64,000 nt of DNA from Parietichytrium sp. I65-24A. Its lineage: Eukaryota; Sar; Bigyra; Thraustochytrida; Thraustochytriidae. Made by a program: the position numbers and the translations under genes. Every line of letters begins with the position of its first letter. Position 1 is the first letter of the stretch. Shown here piece by piece: positions 38,771 to 48,036 of the stretch. Below the pieces are notes generated by a model. That model had not been told where the DNA came from, made no database searches, and worked only from the letters and a program-made list of their open reading frames with translations. Location: the NCBI GenBank assembly GCA_012862575.1, contig BLSF01000025.1, positions 186,001-250,000 of the forward strand. Direction: 5' to 3'.

Positions 38771-40837
38771 TTAGGAAAAGATGTGGCCTGCAGTCTCCAC
38801 ATTTCTGGAGATCTTTTCCAGTGCATTCACATACGCTGCAATTCGCAAATTTGAGCCCAACTTTCGCGCACGGTACATGGTTTCCTCGCATGCGTTGGCC
38901 ATGGTCTCTTCGAGCCCAGAGTATACGATATCTCTCTCCGAAGGGCCTTTGATCAAATTGTGTTTCAAGTCCATATCCATCGCAAGGCCTTGCCCATCAA
39001 AGGTCAATGAGTCCAAGAGAAGCTCCTTGCTCTCCTCCTCCCATTTCCGCGTCATGCGTCCGAAACGTACATGGCTCAGGTTCTTTAGCCACTCGAAATA
39101 TGACACCGTCACGCCGCCTGCATTAAGAATGAGGTCCGGCACCACTACAACGCCAGCCTTCTCGAGTAAATCTTCCGCATACGGGGTCACCGGGCCGTTC
39201 GCGGCTTCACATATTAGCTTCGCACGGATTCGCCGCGCATTTTCCTGGGTAATTTGCTTTTGAAACGCAGCTGGCACGAGCACGTCGCACTCAATCTCTA
39301 AAAGCTTGGACACCTGCCCGGCCCGGAAATCTCTCTCCGTGCCAGGAAAACCTCGCAAAGTGTCGTTTTCCTTTACATAGTTAAGAAGCTGTGTCGGGTT
39401 CAGCCCTTGCGACGAATAGATGCCGCCATTCATCTCCGAGACAGCAACAATTTTGCCGCCATTTTCGTAAATATTTTTGGCAGCGTAATAGCCCACATTA
39501 CCGAATCCCTGGATCACAAAGCTTTTGCCCGCAAGACCGGGCTCCAGACCAGCCCTCCTCATCAGATCTTCTTGTTTCATAAACTCTTGTATCCCTAAAA
39601 ACACACCGAGCCCTGTGGCCTCTAGCCTGCCAGCGATTCCGCCAGATTGTGGGGGCTTGCCGGTGACGCAAGCGAACGCATTGACATCATTGTCTCCATA
39701 GATCGAGGCGTATGTGTCTGCTATCCAGCTCATTTCTTTGGGCCCTGTCCCAAGGTCAGGCGCCGGCACATCTACGGAAGGGCCGAGAAAGCCGCTTGAA
39801 GCAAGCTCGCACGTAAATCTCCGAGTAATCCTCTCCAGCTCTTCGTCGGAATAGTCATGAGGGTCAATACGTACACCACCCTTGGCGCCGCCAAAAGGCA
39901 CGTTGACAACGGCGCATTTGTAAGTCATGAGCGCAGCGAGAGCTTCAATCTCCTGGAGATCGACGGACTCGGAGAAGCGGATTCCACCTTTCAGTGGGGT
40001 TCGGTGAGCATTGTGGTGGGCTCGATAACCCATAAGAACTTCCAAGGTCCCGTCGTCTCTCCTGAATGGAAAGGAGACTCTGTAAACTGCATGAGACCCG
40101 CGAATATACTCGAGCATTCCTGGGTCGATTTCAGTGTACCGAGCAGCTCGATCGAAGAAAAGTTTGACCATTTCGAGAAAACGCGGCTCCTCCCCGCTAT
40201 TCTTGACCGGTCCGAAGTCCGACTTGCGACGATTCATTCGGTTGGAATTTTCGCGTCGAAGTCGCATGTCAAAGTCAGATGGCGTTGCCCAGAGCTCCTC
40301 CTTGAGCGACGCTGCTCTTCGGAGCACCTCCTTGCGTTCTTGCGAGCTCTCCTTCAGCCACAGCTTCTCCAGCAACTCCTTTTTGGACTTTGACGTGCTC
40401 GTGCCACCGGGGGCCTCCAGATCCGCCTCCTCGCTGGCGTGTTTTCTGCTCGACCCATCCACGACCATCTTTTTCTTGCGCAGCTTGTTTGGGTCCTTGA
40501 ACTCCGCCTCGTGGTTCTCCTTGTCTAGTGACACAGGCGCTGGGTGGTGCTTACGCTGGCTCAACTGGCGCTGCATCAGTTGCGCTGGTTGCCCGGCTTC
40601 CGGCATTTTCTTCTCCAAAAGTGGTGAAACGGACTCGTTTTTCTCCTCCTTCATGTGCTCCCAAGGCGGCGGCGAGAACAGCTGCTTGCTGCTTGCCACG
40701 TCCGTCTTCTTGCGCTTGATTCTCTTGCGCAGAGAATGAAGACGGTCAGTTTCTGTCGGTCTCTCTGCATCTGAAAGCGCCCTGCACCATCTCGCCAGCG
40801 GCTGCCACGCTCTTGGCCCACCTATCGCGCGCGACAT
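38771..40837 (-). CDS. Mitochondrial-type glutamate dehydrogenase with long N-terminal extension
   Basis: A 688-residue NAD(P)-dependent glutamate dehydrogenase that interconverts glutamate and 2-oxoglutarate plus ammonia. The catalytic part (about 220-688) closely follows the animal GLUD1-type enzyme: HRTPLKGGIRFS, PFGGAKGGV with catalytic Lys319, VPAPDLGTG, MSWIADTYAS, CVTGKPPQSGG, the dinucleotide-binding QGFGNVG, AANGPVTP and NAGGVTVSYFEW. The first ~25 residues are an Arg/Ala/Trp-rich presequence. Between them lie about 190 charged residues (many Lys, Glu, Ser) absent from human GLUD1. The region corresponding to the regulatory antenna (after RKWEEES) looks shorter than in animals, so GTP/ADP control may differ. 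Start chosen at 40837; an upstream in-frame codon exists but adds only Lys/Arg/Glu. Confidence 0.93.
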   Translation of the reverse strand: MSRAIGGPRAWQPLARWCRALSDAERPTETDRLHSLRKRIKRKKTDVASSKQLFSPPPWEHMKEEKNESVSPLLEKKMPEAGQPAQLMQRQLSQRKHHPAPVSLDKENHEAEFKDPNKLRKKKMVVDGSSRKHASEEADLEAPGGTSTSKSKKELLEKLWLKESSQERKEVLRRAASLKEELWATPSDFDMRLRRENSNRMNRRKSDFGPVKNSGEEPRFLEMVKLFFDRAARYTEIDPGMLEYIRGSHAVYRVSFPFRRDDGTLEVLMGYRAHHNAHRTPLKGGIRFSESVDLQEIEALAALMTYKCAVVNVPFGGAKGGVRIDPHDYSDEELERITRRFTCELASSGFLGPSVDVPAPDLGTGPKEMSWIADTYASIYGDNDVNAFACVTGKPPQSGGIAGRLEATGLGVFLGIQEFMKQEDLMRRAGLEPGLAGKSFVIQGFGNVGYYAAKNIYENGGKIVAVSEMNGGIYSSQGLNPTQLLNYVKENDTLRGFPGTERDFRAGQVSKLLEIECDVLVPAAFQKQITQENARRIRAKLICEAANGPVTPYAEDLLEKAGVVVVPDLILNAGGVTVSYFEWLKNLSHVRFGRMTRKWEEESKELLLDSLTFDGQGLAMDMDLKHNLIKGPSERDIVYSGLEETMANACEETMYRARKLGSNLRIAAYVNALEKISRNVETAGHIFS

Positions 40838-41799
40838 TTTTCTTTTCTTTTCTTCTCTTCTCAACACCGTGGCAATGCCAAAAACTCAATACTCAATACT
40901 CGATACTCAATGATCCTCCTCACAGTCCTCACAACGCCAATCTTCCTCTCCTTCGTAGCGGCTGCGCGAGATTAGCTACAGCAAAAAGCTCAGCTCCTCA
41001 CTTGCTTTTCCAACGCTTTTTCTGTCTTCCTTTTTCTTTCCGACACCAGTTGCACAGTTGCATTACAGTTGCAACACAGTTGGTCAATCGCCACAGTCGA
41101 CAGGCGCGGACGGGCGCGGATTTCACTCTTATAGTTTCGTCCAACGCGCCTTAGTGACGTGCGCGGGGACCGTGACTGTGTGAACGCAACACATCGCAGA
41201 TCACAGCTCGCGCGAATGTTACCAAACACGGTGCGGATACTAGTCTGTACACGTAGGTTGGAGTAGGCGGTGGTCGCAGCCTAACGCTGCCATATACAGC
41301 ACTTAATTCAATACCCCGCATAGGTATCATTTGCACCCACAAGATACCTCCTCTTTAGCTGGTTTTAAGGTCTCCTAAGGCAGGGACCTCTCTTACCATT
41401 CCTAATACCATCATTCATGATAAATAGCAGAACAGATAGACCAGAGTAGTTACAACATTCTGTTGTGTAGTAGCCAGCACTATCTATCTGGTATCAAAGC
41501 GCTAGTGGAAAATACCACATTCAACCCGGAACCCATTTTGAACGAAAAGAGAGAATAAGAGAGATTAAGAATGATTAAGAGAGAGATAGAGAGAGATAGA
41601 AGGAGATACCGGTACAATACAAATCAATACAATGAGATACGAAAAATGAGATACTTTACTAGCACTAGTAGTAGTCTACAGAAAAGAGTACGAGAGATAG
41701 ACACACATGCATGTGGACTATGTGGACACACAGAGACAAGAGAAAGAAAGCGACAGCACAGACAACACAAGCCTTCCCCCAAGCTGCAAGTGTTGGCGC

Positions 41800-41939
41800 A
41801 TACACTCCATACACTCCATACACTCCATACACTCCATACACTCCATACACTCCATACACTGCGTACGCTCCATACACTCCATACACTCCATACATCTCCA
41901 TACACTCCACACATCTTCACACACTTCATACACTCCACG
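41800..41939. repeat. 9-bp TACACTCCA minisatellite
   Basis: About ten perfect 9-bp units, then degenerate ones (TACATCTCCA, CACACATCTTCA). It lies about 150 bp upstream of the crotonase start. The unit is not a known telomere repeat. Confidence 0.9.
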
Positions 41940-41964
41940 CTCTTGTGTCCCTTGGGCGCAGCAA

Positions 41965-42035
41965 AGCTAAGCTAAGCAAAGCAAAGCAAAGCAAAGCAAA
42001 GCAAAGCAAAGCAGAGCAAAGCAGAGCAAAGCACG
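41965..42035. repeat. AGCAA / AAGCA pentamer repeat
   Basis: About twelve AGCAA-type pentamers with two interrupting GCAGA units, directly upstream of the crotonase start codon, so probably in its leader. Confidence 0.88.
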
Positions 42036-42089
42036 GAGACGAGGAGGACAGAGTACAGAGTACAGAGTAGAGAGTATAGAGGCGGAAAG

Positions 42090-42902
42090 ATGTCGCTGGT
42101 GACGCTGCGCAGAGTGGGCCGCGTGGGCGTGCTGACGCTGAACGACCCGGGGCGTCTGAACGCGTTGACCGCCAAGATGGGCGACGAATTCGTGGATCAT
42201 GTGCGGGACCTGAGCGCTGGCGGCGCTGCGGACCTCGGCGCCGTGGTCCTGACCGGCTCCGGGAGAGCGTTCTCTGCTGGCGGAGACCTGGACTTTCTGC
42301 GCGCGAGAGCCGCGGATCATCCGCACCGCAACGCAGTAGTCATGCGCAGGTTCTACTCGAGGTTCCTTTCCCTCCGCGAGCTCCCCGTGCCCGTCATCGC
42401 CGCCATCAACGGCCCGGCCGTTGGCGCCGGCTTGTGCGTGGCGTTGGCGTGCGACGTCCGTGTGGCTGCCAAGAGCGCCAAGCTGGGCATGGCCTTCGCG
42501 CAGCTGGGCCTGCACCCTGGAATGGGCGCGACGCACTTTCTCCCGCTCGCGGTGGGCCAGCAGCAGGCGGCCAAGCTCATGCTCACCGGTGAAGTCATGT
42601 CCGCGCAGCGCGCGGCGGACTTGGGCCTCGTCGCGGACGTTTTCGAGTCCCCAGAGGAATGCGTGGAGGGCGCGCTGGCCATGGCGAGCAAAATGGCCGA
42701 GGCAGCGCCAGTGGCGTCAAGGACGTGCGTGAGGTCCCTGCGCCTGGCCCAGGACGAAGGCCTCGAAAGGGCGCTTTGGAGGGAAGCGGACGCGCAGGCC
42801 CAGTGCTACGCGACCAAGGACCTCGCCGAGGGCGTAGAAGGAGTCGCGAAGAAGCAAAAGGTGGAGTACACGCAGTACAGCTCCCTCGCTGACCTGATCT
42901 AG
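42090..42902 (+). CDS. Enoyl-CoA hydratase/isomerase-family protein (crotonase) without the canonical glutamates
   Basis: A 270-residue crotonase-fold protein; family members hydrate, isomerise or hydrolyse acyl-CoA thioesters. It has the oxyanion-hole elements SAGGDLDFL (about 62-70) and INGPAVGAGLC (about 106-116), and the LGLHPGMGATHFLP block. In classical enoyl-CoA hydratase (rat ECHS1) two glutamates, Glu144 and Glu164, activate water. By alignment the first appears as Phe here (GMAFAQLG) and the second as Lys (AAKLMLTGE). So simple hydratase chemistry is doubtful; it may be an isomerase or another reaction type. No presequence or clear peroxisomal SKL end (it ends in ADLI). It is intronless and GC-rich compared with its spacers, consistent with, but not proof of, bacterial ancestry. 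The ATG at 42090 is the only sensible start. Confidence 0.9.
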   Translation: MSLVTLRRVGRVGVLTLNDPGRLNALTAKMGDEFVDHVRDLSAGGAADLGAVVLTGSGRAFSAGGDLDFLRARAADHPHRNAVVMRRFYSRFLSLRELPVPVIAAINGPAVGAGLCVALACDVRVAAKSAKLGMAFAQLGLHPGMGATHFLPLAVGQQQAAKLMLTGEVMSAQRAADLGLVADVFESPEECVEGALAMASKMAEAAPVASRTCVRSLRLAQDEGLERALWREADAQAQCYATKDLAEGVEGVAKKQKVEYTQYSSLADLI

Positions 42903-43175
42903 CTAGCCCTAGATAGATAGAGACTTTGGCTGCGACTGTGATTGTGATTGCGCGTCGCGGTATTCAAGGGGCTGGCGAATCGACGCGAGCGTCGTAAAGA
43001 GATATTTATATTTACTTTCAAAAAATCTCCTTTTCATTACTAATTTTATCCACTTGTCCTCAGGTATCAGCGCTGAAAATGCTATCTGTGTCGGGCACGG
43101 GGCCTCAGTATGGCACTATACAGAGTACGGCGAAATTCACAAGATCGACAACGAGCCGGCCAAACCGGTGCCTCC

Positions 43176-43556
43176 TCATCTCTTTGACCCGCCCATGCAC
43201 TTTGGCGAAGGCTGTACGGCTCCTCCTGACTTTTCCCACTGCGCCGGTGTCTTGGCGACGATGGAGAGAGCATGCACGCCTTTCTCCTTGAGCTCCTCCT
43301 CAAGCAGCGCGTTGACTTTTCTGTGCCTCTCCAGCGGCATTTGACCCTCGAATGCCTGCGAGACGACCACCACCTTGAAATGCGTCTCCGAGCCTTTCGG
43401 GACGTTGTGCATGTGCGACTCGTTCAGAACCTCCAGGTGCGCCACTGGAGAGAGTCCTTCGGTCAGCTTGGCCACTATGCTGGAGCGCACCACGCCATTC
43501 TCTGCCGCGCCAGACATGAGGGTCCTTGCGCACAACTTGACCGTACTTCGCAGCAT
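43176..43556 (-). CDS. BolA-family protein, probably mitochondrial
   Basis: A 126-residue BolA-like protein. These act with monothiol glutaredoxins in iron-sulfur cluster delivery and iron sensing. Visible family blocks are NESHMHNVPKGSETHFKV, VSQAFEG and the PLERHRKVNALL helix with its invariant His, followed by VHALSIVAKTPAQW. The first 20 residues (MLRSTVKLCARTLMS) are basic and amphipathic, typical of a mitochondrial presequence, so BOLA1 or BOLA3 is likelier than the cytosolic BOLA2. A second ATG lies 13 codons in. The C-terminal extension PKCMGGSKR is unusual. The frame extends 18 codons further upstream, but with residues unlike a presequence. Confidence 0.9.
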   Translation of the reverse strand: MLRSTVKLCARTLMSGAAENGVVRSSIVAKLTEGLSPVAHLEVLNESHMHNVPKGSETHFKVVVVSQAFEGQMPLERHRKVNALLEEELKEKGVHALSIVAKTPAQWEKSGGAVQPSPKCMGGSKR

Positions 43557-46468
43557 CAAACTCTTCTCGTACGTCTGCCTCTTTGTCCTCGTGTCTTCCC
43601 TCTTCTCCACTTCGGACTGCAGCGCTCGCTGCCTCTCTTGCTCTGGTGCTGTCGACTCTCGCGTGCAAGTAGTACAAGTTGTACTGCCCTTCTTGTGTAC
43701 ATCTACGTGCTACTAATCAATTTGCTCGGTGTACCGGTAGTATGTCCGAGATCATGTGCGTCGAGAACTGGGAAACCATCATGGCGAACGCGAAGAGCTG
43801 GCATGCGGAGTCCGCGCGCGAATGCGAGTACGTGGCGAGCGTACTTTTATTGAGAAGTCGAAACGACGACAACGGTACTGACCGCTGGGTTAGGTGCAGG
43901 TGTACAGGTACACCGGCAACAGGGCTCTGAAGGGGATCCATTGAAGAGTATAGCTTGGGGAAGCAACGATGGCAAAGATGAACTTTTTACCGCTTGCCTG
44001 CTGGGCCAGCACTGAATGATGGGCATGGCAAACCTAAAAGTAGAGTCGACGCTGCAGGGGATGTCTTGGTGGGACTCTCTCTACCCTGCCTCATGCCTTG
44101 ATGTCGTCCCCTTGGACCTGCATTGATGGTCCGCTGCCTAATCCTTCACAACGACGGTCTACAGCCCGCGTACGTCACTCTCCTTCACAGCGAGCCGTGA
44201 CGATCCAAAGGCTGACGCGAATCATATTGGTAAAATAATCAAACCCATGTTCGGAAAACCCCAGCATGCACATGCTTCTCGGTCAGCTCAATAGCAGTGG
44301 AGAACCTATTGCCACGCAGAGAAGAAGGCTGCATAGCAGAAACACCATCATCAAAGACTCTGACTCTGATGGAAAAGCTTGAACCCCCCATCCCAATCAC
44401 TGGACTTGATGTGACGAGACAATTCTACAAACTGCAACAAATTCATGGTGATAGCTTTGAAGGCTTGTTCATCAACGATTCCAGCTTAACATGAAGCTTG
44501 GTCAAGCAAGAGACAGTCTTTGTCCCTACGCTCTTGGGTAGTACATTACTTTGCAATTCAGCAACGGAAGCTGGATATTGTAACAGATCAGAAACCCGAA
44601 CTTGGACGATACGGCTTCGGGCGCAGGTCGATACGGCTTTGAGCACAAGCAGATATCGACCGAGCAGGCTACAGCCCGGGGGCAACACTCACAGCAGGCC
44701 TCTCACAGGCCCTCTGAAGCGCTTCGATTGCTTGGTCGCATCGCTCGGTCAATTGAACCACGGCAGGATCTGGTTCTGTCAGTCTCTGGCCAGACATGAC
44801 GTTCCTCGGCCAGCTGATGTCTTGCTCAAAGTACTCAGTACCGTGCATTTCAATTTACTGCTGGCAACGGCGACTTACAGCTGCTCCCGGTCGTACGCCT
44901 CCGCTGTAGCTTTCCGGTCATCAGGCAAGAGTTAATATGCGGCGACCCAACTGTCATTCCCCAAATCGCGACGGTTCAATCACTTGCCAAAAACTAGCAA
45001 ACCCTCCTTCAAGTGAGCACTCTCGCTGTCTGTATAAAATCAAGAAGTCATGATCATTACTTATTGATCGTTCACAGTCTATTCACAACTCAAACGTTGA
45101 CAATACTCCCATTTTAAACACACAAAGACTACACATCTATCAAGAGAACATCAAAATTAGCATGTGAGTTAGCACTTGCTGCCTCGCTCCCGCAGTTACA
45201 ACAGTGTGCAACCAGTGCAACCCGCTATTTCCTCCAAAGGCTGGTGGCCAGTCTGTCATCAACACGGACCGAACAAAAGGAACAAGTTAAAATTGCGGAG
45301 CCATTCAACGGTGTGCACTTACCATTTTGGTTTATCGATATTTTGTGGGAACAATCGACTTGAGGGGAAAAGAAGACTACGGACCAGCTTATTCAGAGTC
45401 CTCGCCAAATCATAACAGTGGCTAAGATTAAAAGTCTGCTAATTACCGATAATCGGTATTATGAAAACACAGACGAGATCTACTGATTAGAGTAAGGGCT
45501 TAGCGCGAAATCAAGTTGAAGAAAACTTGCAAACGTTTTCAGACAGAATCAAACGATGCCAATTGGACAAAAGACTCAGAATACAAATTCATTCAAGTGA
45601 TACAAATGCAACTTGCTAAAAAATGATCAAGCGAAACAAACAACGCGTACGAATCAAGCAACAAATGCTGCAGAAGCGGTCCCGAGAGCACGGCGGAAGT
45701 GAGAGAGAGATGAGTCTTGGAGGCCGTTTGTTGATGGTACTTTACCAGTCAGCCCTCGGCATCTTGATCATTTATTTCAATCTGATTGATTGAAAGATTT
45801 AGAAACGCTAGAGCACAACACCATGGAAAGTAAATCCTGGTCAACATTATTGCGCGACGCAACGTGCAGCGCAGGGCAATCATCAATGGACTAAGACGGA
45901 GCTCGGATAACCGAAGTGGATTGCATCGAACCTCACTGACTGGCAAATTACCTGGTCGCGCTGTGATGTGTAGTGCACGAGCACACAGGCATGTTGCACG
46001 GCTGCTATGATGACGGTCTATCCGCCCTGTGTGAAGGAGGGCTACAATTAAGCTTATCGATCGCCCAGGGAAGCATTGGAGGAATGCGACGTCCCAAACC
46101 CCACTTGTACAGTACCTGATGCGCTTATCATTTGCAGCTCGTCACCGTTGGCCGAGCGCGCAGATGTACGAATATAAAGTGCAGGTACTGGCTGCGAATA
46201 GAATCACCGGTACGGCTCAGCGGGCTCAGCGTAGATGGGTTGTAGAGCAGGCGAGAAGGGGAAAGTGTGGGAGCTCATCAACAATACACATACAACTTGA
46301 GCAGTCATCAATCAACAGTCACATACGACGACACACTAAGCTTGCAAGTTCCCAGACACCCCAACTGACGTTAGAAGAGTTGGAAGAAAGGACTCGGAAG
46401 CTCGCAGACCAGGAGAGTCCTGACGGCCCAGGCACGACAATCGCTGCGATAGCAAGGAAAGGAAGACC
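43557..46468. other. 2.9-kb gene-poor, more AT-rich region
   Basis: No intact gene. Composition differs from neighbouring DNA from about 44.2 kb onward (more A/T, many CAA and TCA words). A short frame around 44.3-44.95 kb weakly recalls a retroelement (see separate entry). The last few hundred bases hold the TauE/SafE 5' flank. One TACCGGTA lies at 43733-43740. No tRNA recognised. Confidence 0.5.
44297..44935 (+). mobile_element. Possible degraded Ty1/copia-like retroelement remnant
   Basis: The translated frame near 44500-44935 contains a stretch that weakly resembles the reverse-transcriptase/RNase H border of copia elements (a LVxSLxxLN block, then LARH and KVL). It is broken and short. 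No long terminal repeats or target-site duplications were recognised. It would be an old fossil if real. The resemblance could be chance. Confidence 0.22.
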
Positions 46469-47722
46469 ATGGATACCCCGACAACGCCTGCCAGCGAGAT
46501 GTCGCAGACATTTGCCTCAAGCTCTTTCGAGTATGCGGCTTCGCCGGCCGCGGCAGACGGCCCCCGCTCTGAAGTGTCGGAGTCGTCGAGCACCGCAGAG
46601 TGCTTGTCGCGAGACAGGGCCTTTCTGAAAGAGAACCTGTGGGTGAGGTTTCTGCCCGCCATTTTGGTCTGGCCAATCTGGCTCTCGACGATGGTCTCCC
46701 AAGACAAGTTTACAGAGGTGTTTGAGTACTGGCCCATTTCAGTGGCGATGGTGCTCGGGTCTTTTATTGCGGGAAGCACGCCTCTTGGCGGTGGCGTGGT
46801 TGCGTTTCCAGTCTCAGTTCTCGTTCTCCAATTCACCTCTGAGGAGTCGCGTGACGCGTCGGTACTCGTGCAGTCGGTTGGGATGACGGCTGCTTCCTTT
46901 TTGCTGCTTGCGACCAAGCCACATCTGCTAGACGCTACAATTATCGCAAAAAGCCTCGTGTGGGGAAATGTCGGAATGCTGTCAGGCCTAGCGATTGCCG
47001 CCTCGCCTGCGCTGATGAACATGATCTACACAACATTGGTCTTCGAGTTTGGCATCGTTTATTTTTACACAAACACTTTCGTAACCAAGTCGCCGCACAG
47101 CCGCAGAGACCTTCCTTCCGCTGGACCGCTGGGGAATGGAAGAAAGCGCGAAATTGCAACCGAGTTGCTTCTCATCCTTACTGGCTGGATTGGAGGGTTT
47201 GTCACATCCAATGTGGGAAGTGGGTCGGACATCTTTCTTTACGCGTTCGGAATTTTTGGTTGGAATGTCTTATACCCAGAGCAGCGCATGGAAGACAACA
47301 AGTACACAGCGTCGTCAGTCATAGTCATGGCTACCATGTCTGTTGCCACGGCGGTTACGCGAGCAGTTCGAGGACAGATTTCAGAAAAGGTGTTTCTTGC
47401 TTGGGGAGCCATGGCTTTCGTGGTAGTCGTCGGCGCGCCGGTTGGCTCCCTCATTTTGACTCCGGAAGCGACCCCTTATCTCCGCGTGCTGTTTTACTTT
47501 TTGGCCGTGATGCAATTTGTTCTGTTTGGCGCTCTCAAAATTCAAGGCGACATCTCCGCATGGATCGTCATTGCTGCGATCACAGTAGTTGTCCTCGGCC
47601 TCCTTTCCTTGCATTACATTAAGATCATCCGGCCGCGCATCATCAGGCACAGGATGCACGCCGAATCTCGCGACTCGCCAATCAAGCAAGACGTCCCTAT
47701 TCATCAGCTTTCACACGTTTGA
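46469..47722 (+). CDS. TauE/SafE-family membrane transporter (TSUP)
   Basis: A 417-residue multi-pass protein of the sulfite exporter TauE/SafE family, whose members move small organic or sulfur-containing anions. The N-terminus (1-60) is Ser/Ala-rich and cytosolic. The hallmark GSFIAGSTPLGGGVVAFPV block begins the first conserved repeat, and a second repeat follows from about residue 235 (ITGWIGGFVTSNVGSGSDIFLYAF). About nine membrane segments can be seen. The tail is basic (RIIRHRMHAES). The bacterial proteins are about 250-300 residues; the extra N- and C-terminal parts are usual for protist versions. Substrate unknown. The ATG at 46469 fits the frame. The next gene (CK2 beta) is convergent. 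Confidence 0.88.
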   Translation: MDTPTTPASEMSQTFASSSFEYAASPAAADGPRSEVSESSSTAECLSRDRAFLKENLWVRFLPAILVWPIWLSTMVSQDKFTEVFEYWPISVAMVLGSFIAGSTPLGGGVVAFPVSVLVLQFTSEESRDASVLVQSVGMTAASFLLLATKPHLLDATIIAKSLVWGNVGMLSGLAIAASPALMNMIYTTLVFEFGIVYFYTNTFVTKSPHSRRDLPSAGPLGNGRKREIATELLLILTGWIGGFVTSNVGSGSDIFLYAFGIFGWNVLYPEQRMEDNKYTASSVIVMATMSVATAVTRAVRGQISEKVFLAWGAMAFVVVVGAPVGSLILTPEATPYLRVLFYFLAVMQFVLFGALKIQGDISAWIVIAAITVVVLGLLSLHYIKIIRPRIIRHRMHAESRDSPIKQDVPIHQLSHV

Positions 47723-48036
47723 ACTCGCTGAGAAGCATGTGCTCCACTGACCATTGGAAAGAAATGATGTGAATCTTTTGCTTCATCTCTACAAGTAAAT
47801 AATAGTTACATTTCGTTTTGAACGATTTTCGAGCTCTTGCTCGTTTTTTAGGAACTAATCGTGTCTAGCTTGTAGCCATACCGAATTTCTTTCAGCTCCT
47901 ATTGAGCGCAAGCATGCGAAGACTTCCTTTTTTGGCGTGCTCGAATCTATTCACACGTCAAGAATAAAAAGATTTTTCTAACTAATTTAGAAATTTGCGA
48001 CAGTAGACAAAGATACAACGCCAGCCGCTTCTGATT
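47723..48036. other. Convergent 3' spacer
   Basis: About 310 bp AT-rich, holding the 3' flanks of the TauE/SafE and CK2 beta genes. An AATAAA-like word near 47965 could be a polyA signal on the plus strand. No gene. Confidence 0.5.

Larger units (their letters stand above)
40838..42089. other. 1.25-kb spacer with minisatellites
   Basis: The divergent promoter region between glutamate dehydrogenase and the crotonase. It contains ACTCAAT slippage (40888-40912), AGAGAGATA words (41560-41600), a TACCGGTA at 41607-41614, a 9-bp TACACTCCA minisatellite (41800-41939) and AAAGC repeats (41965-42035). No gene. Confidence 0.6.

Noticed and set aside
41800-41939. Telomere-like or CRISPR-like repeat
   Set aside because: The unit is a 9-bp direct tandem repeat with no spacers and does not match known telomere units.
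43054-43344. 96-residue plus-strand frame
   Set aside because: Antisense to BolA over most of its length and without a domain.
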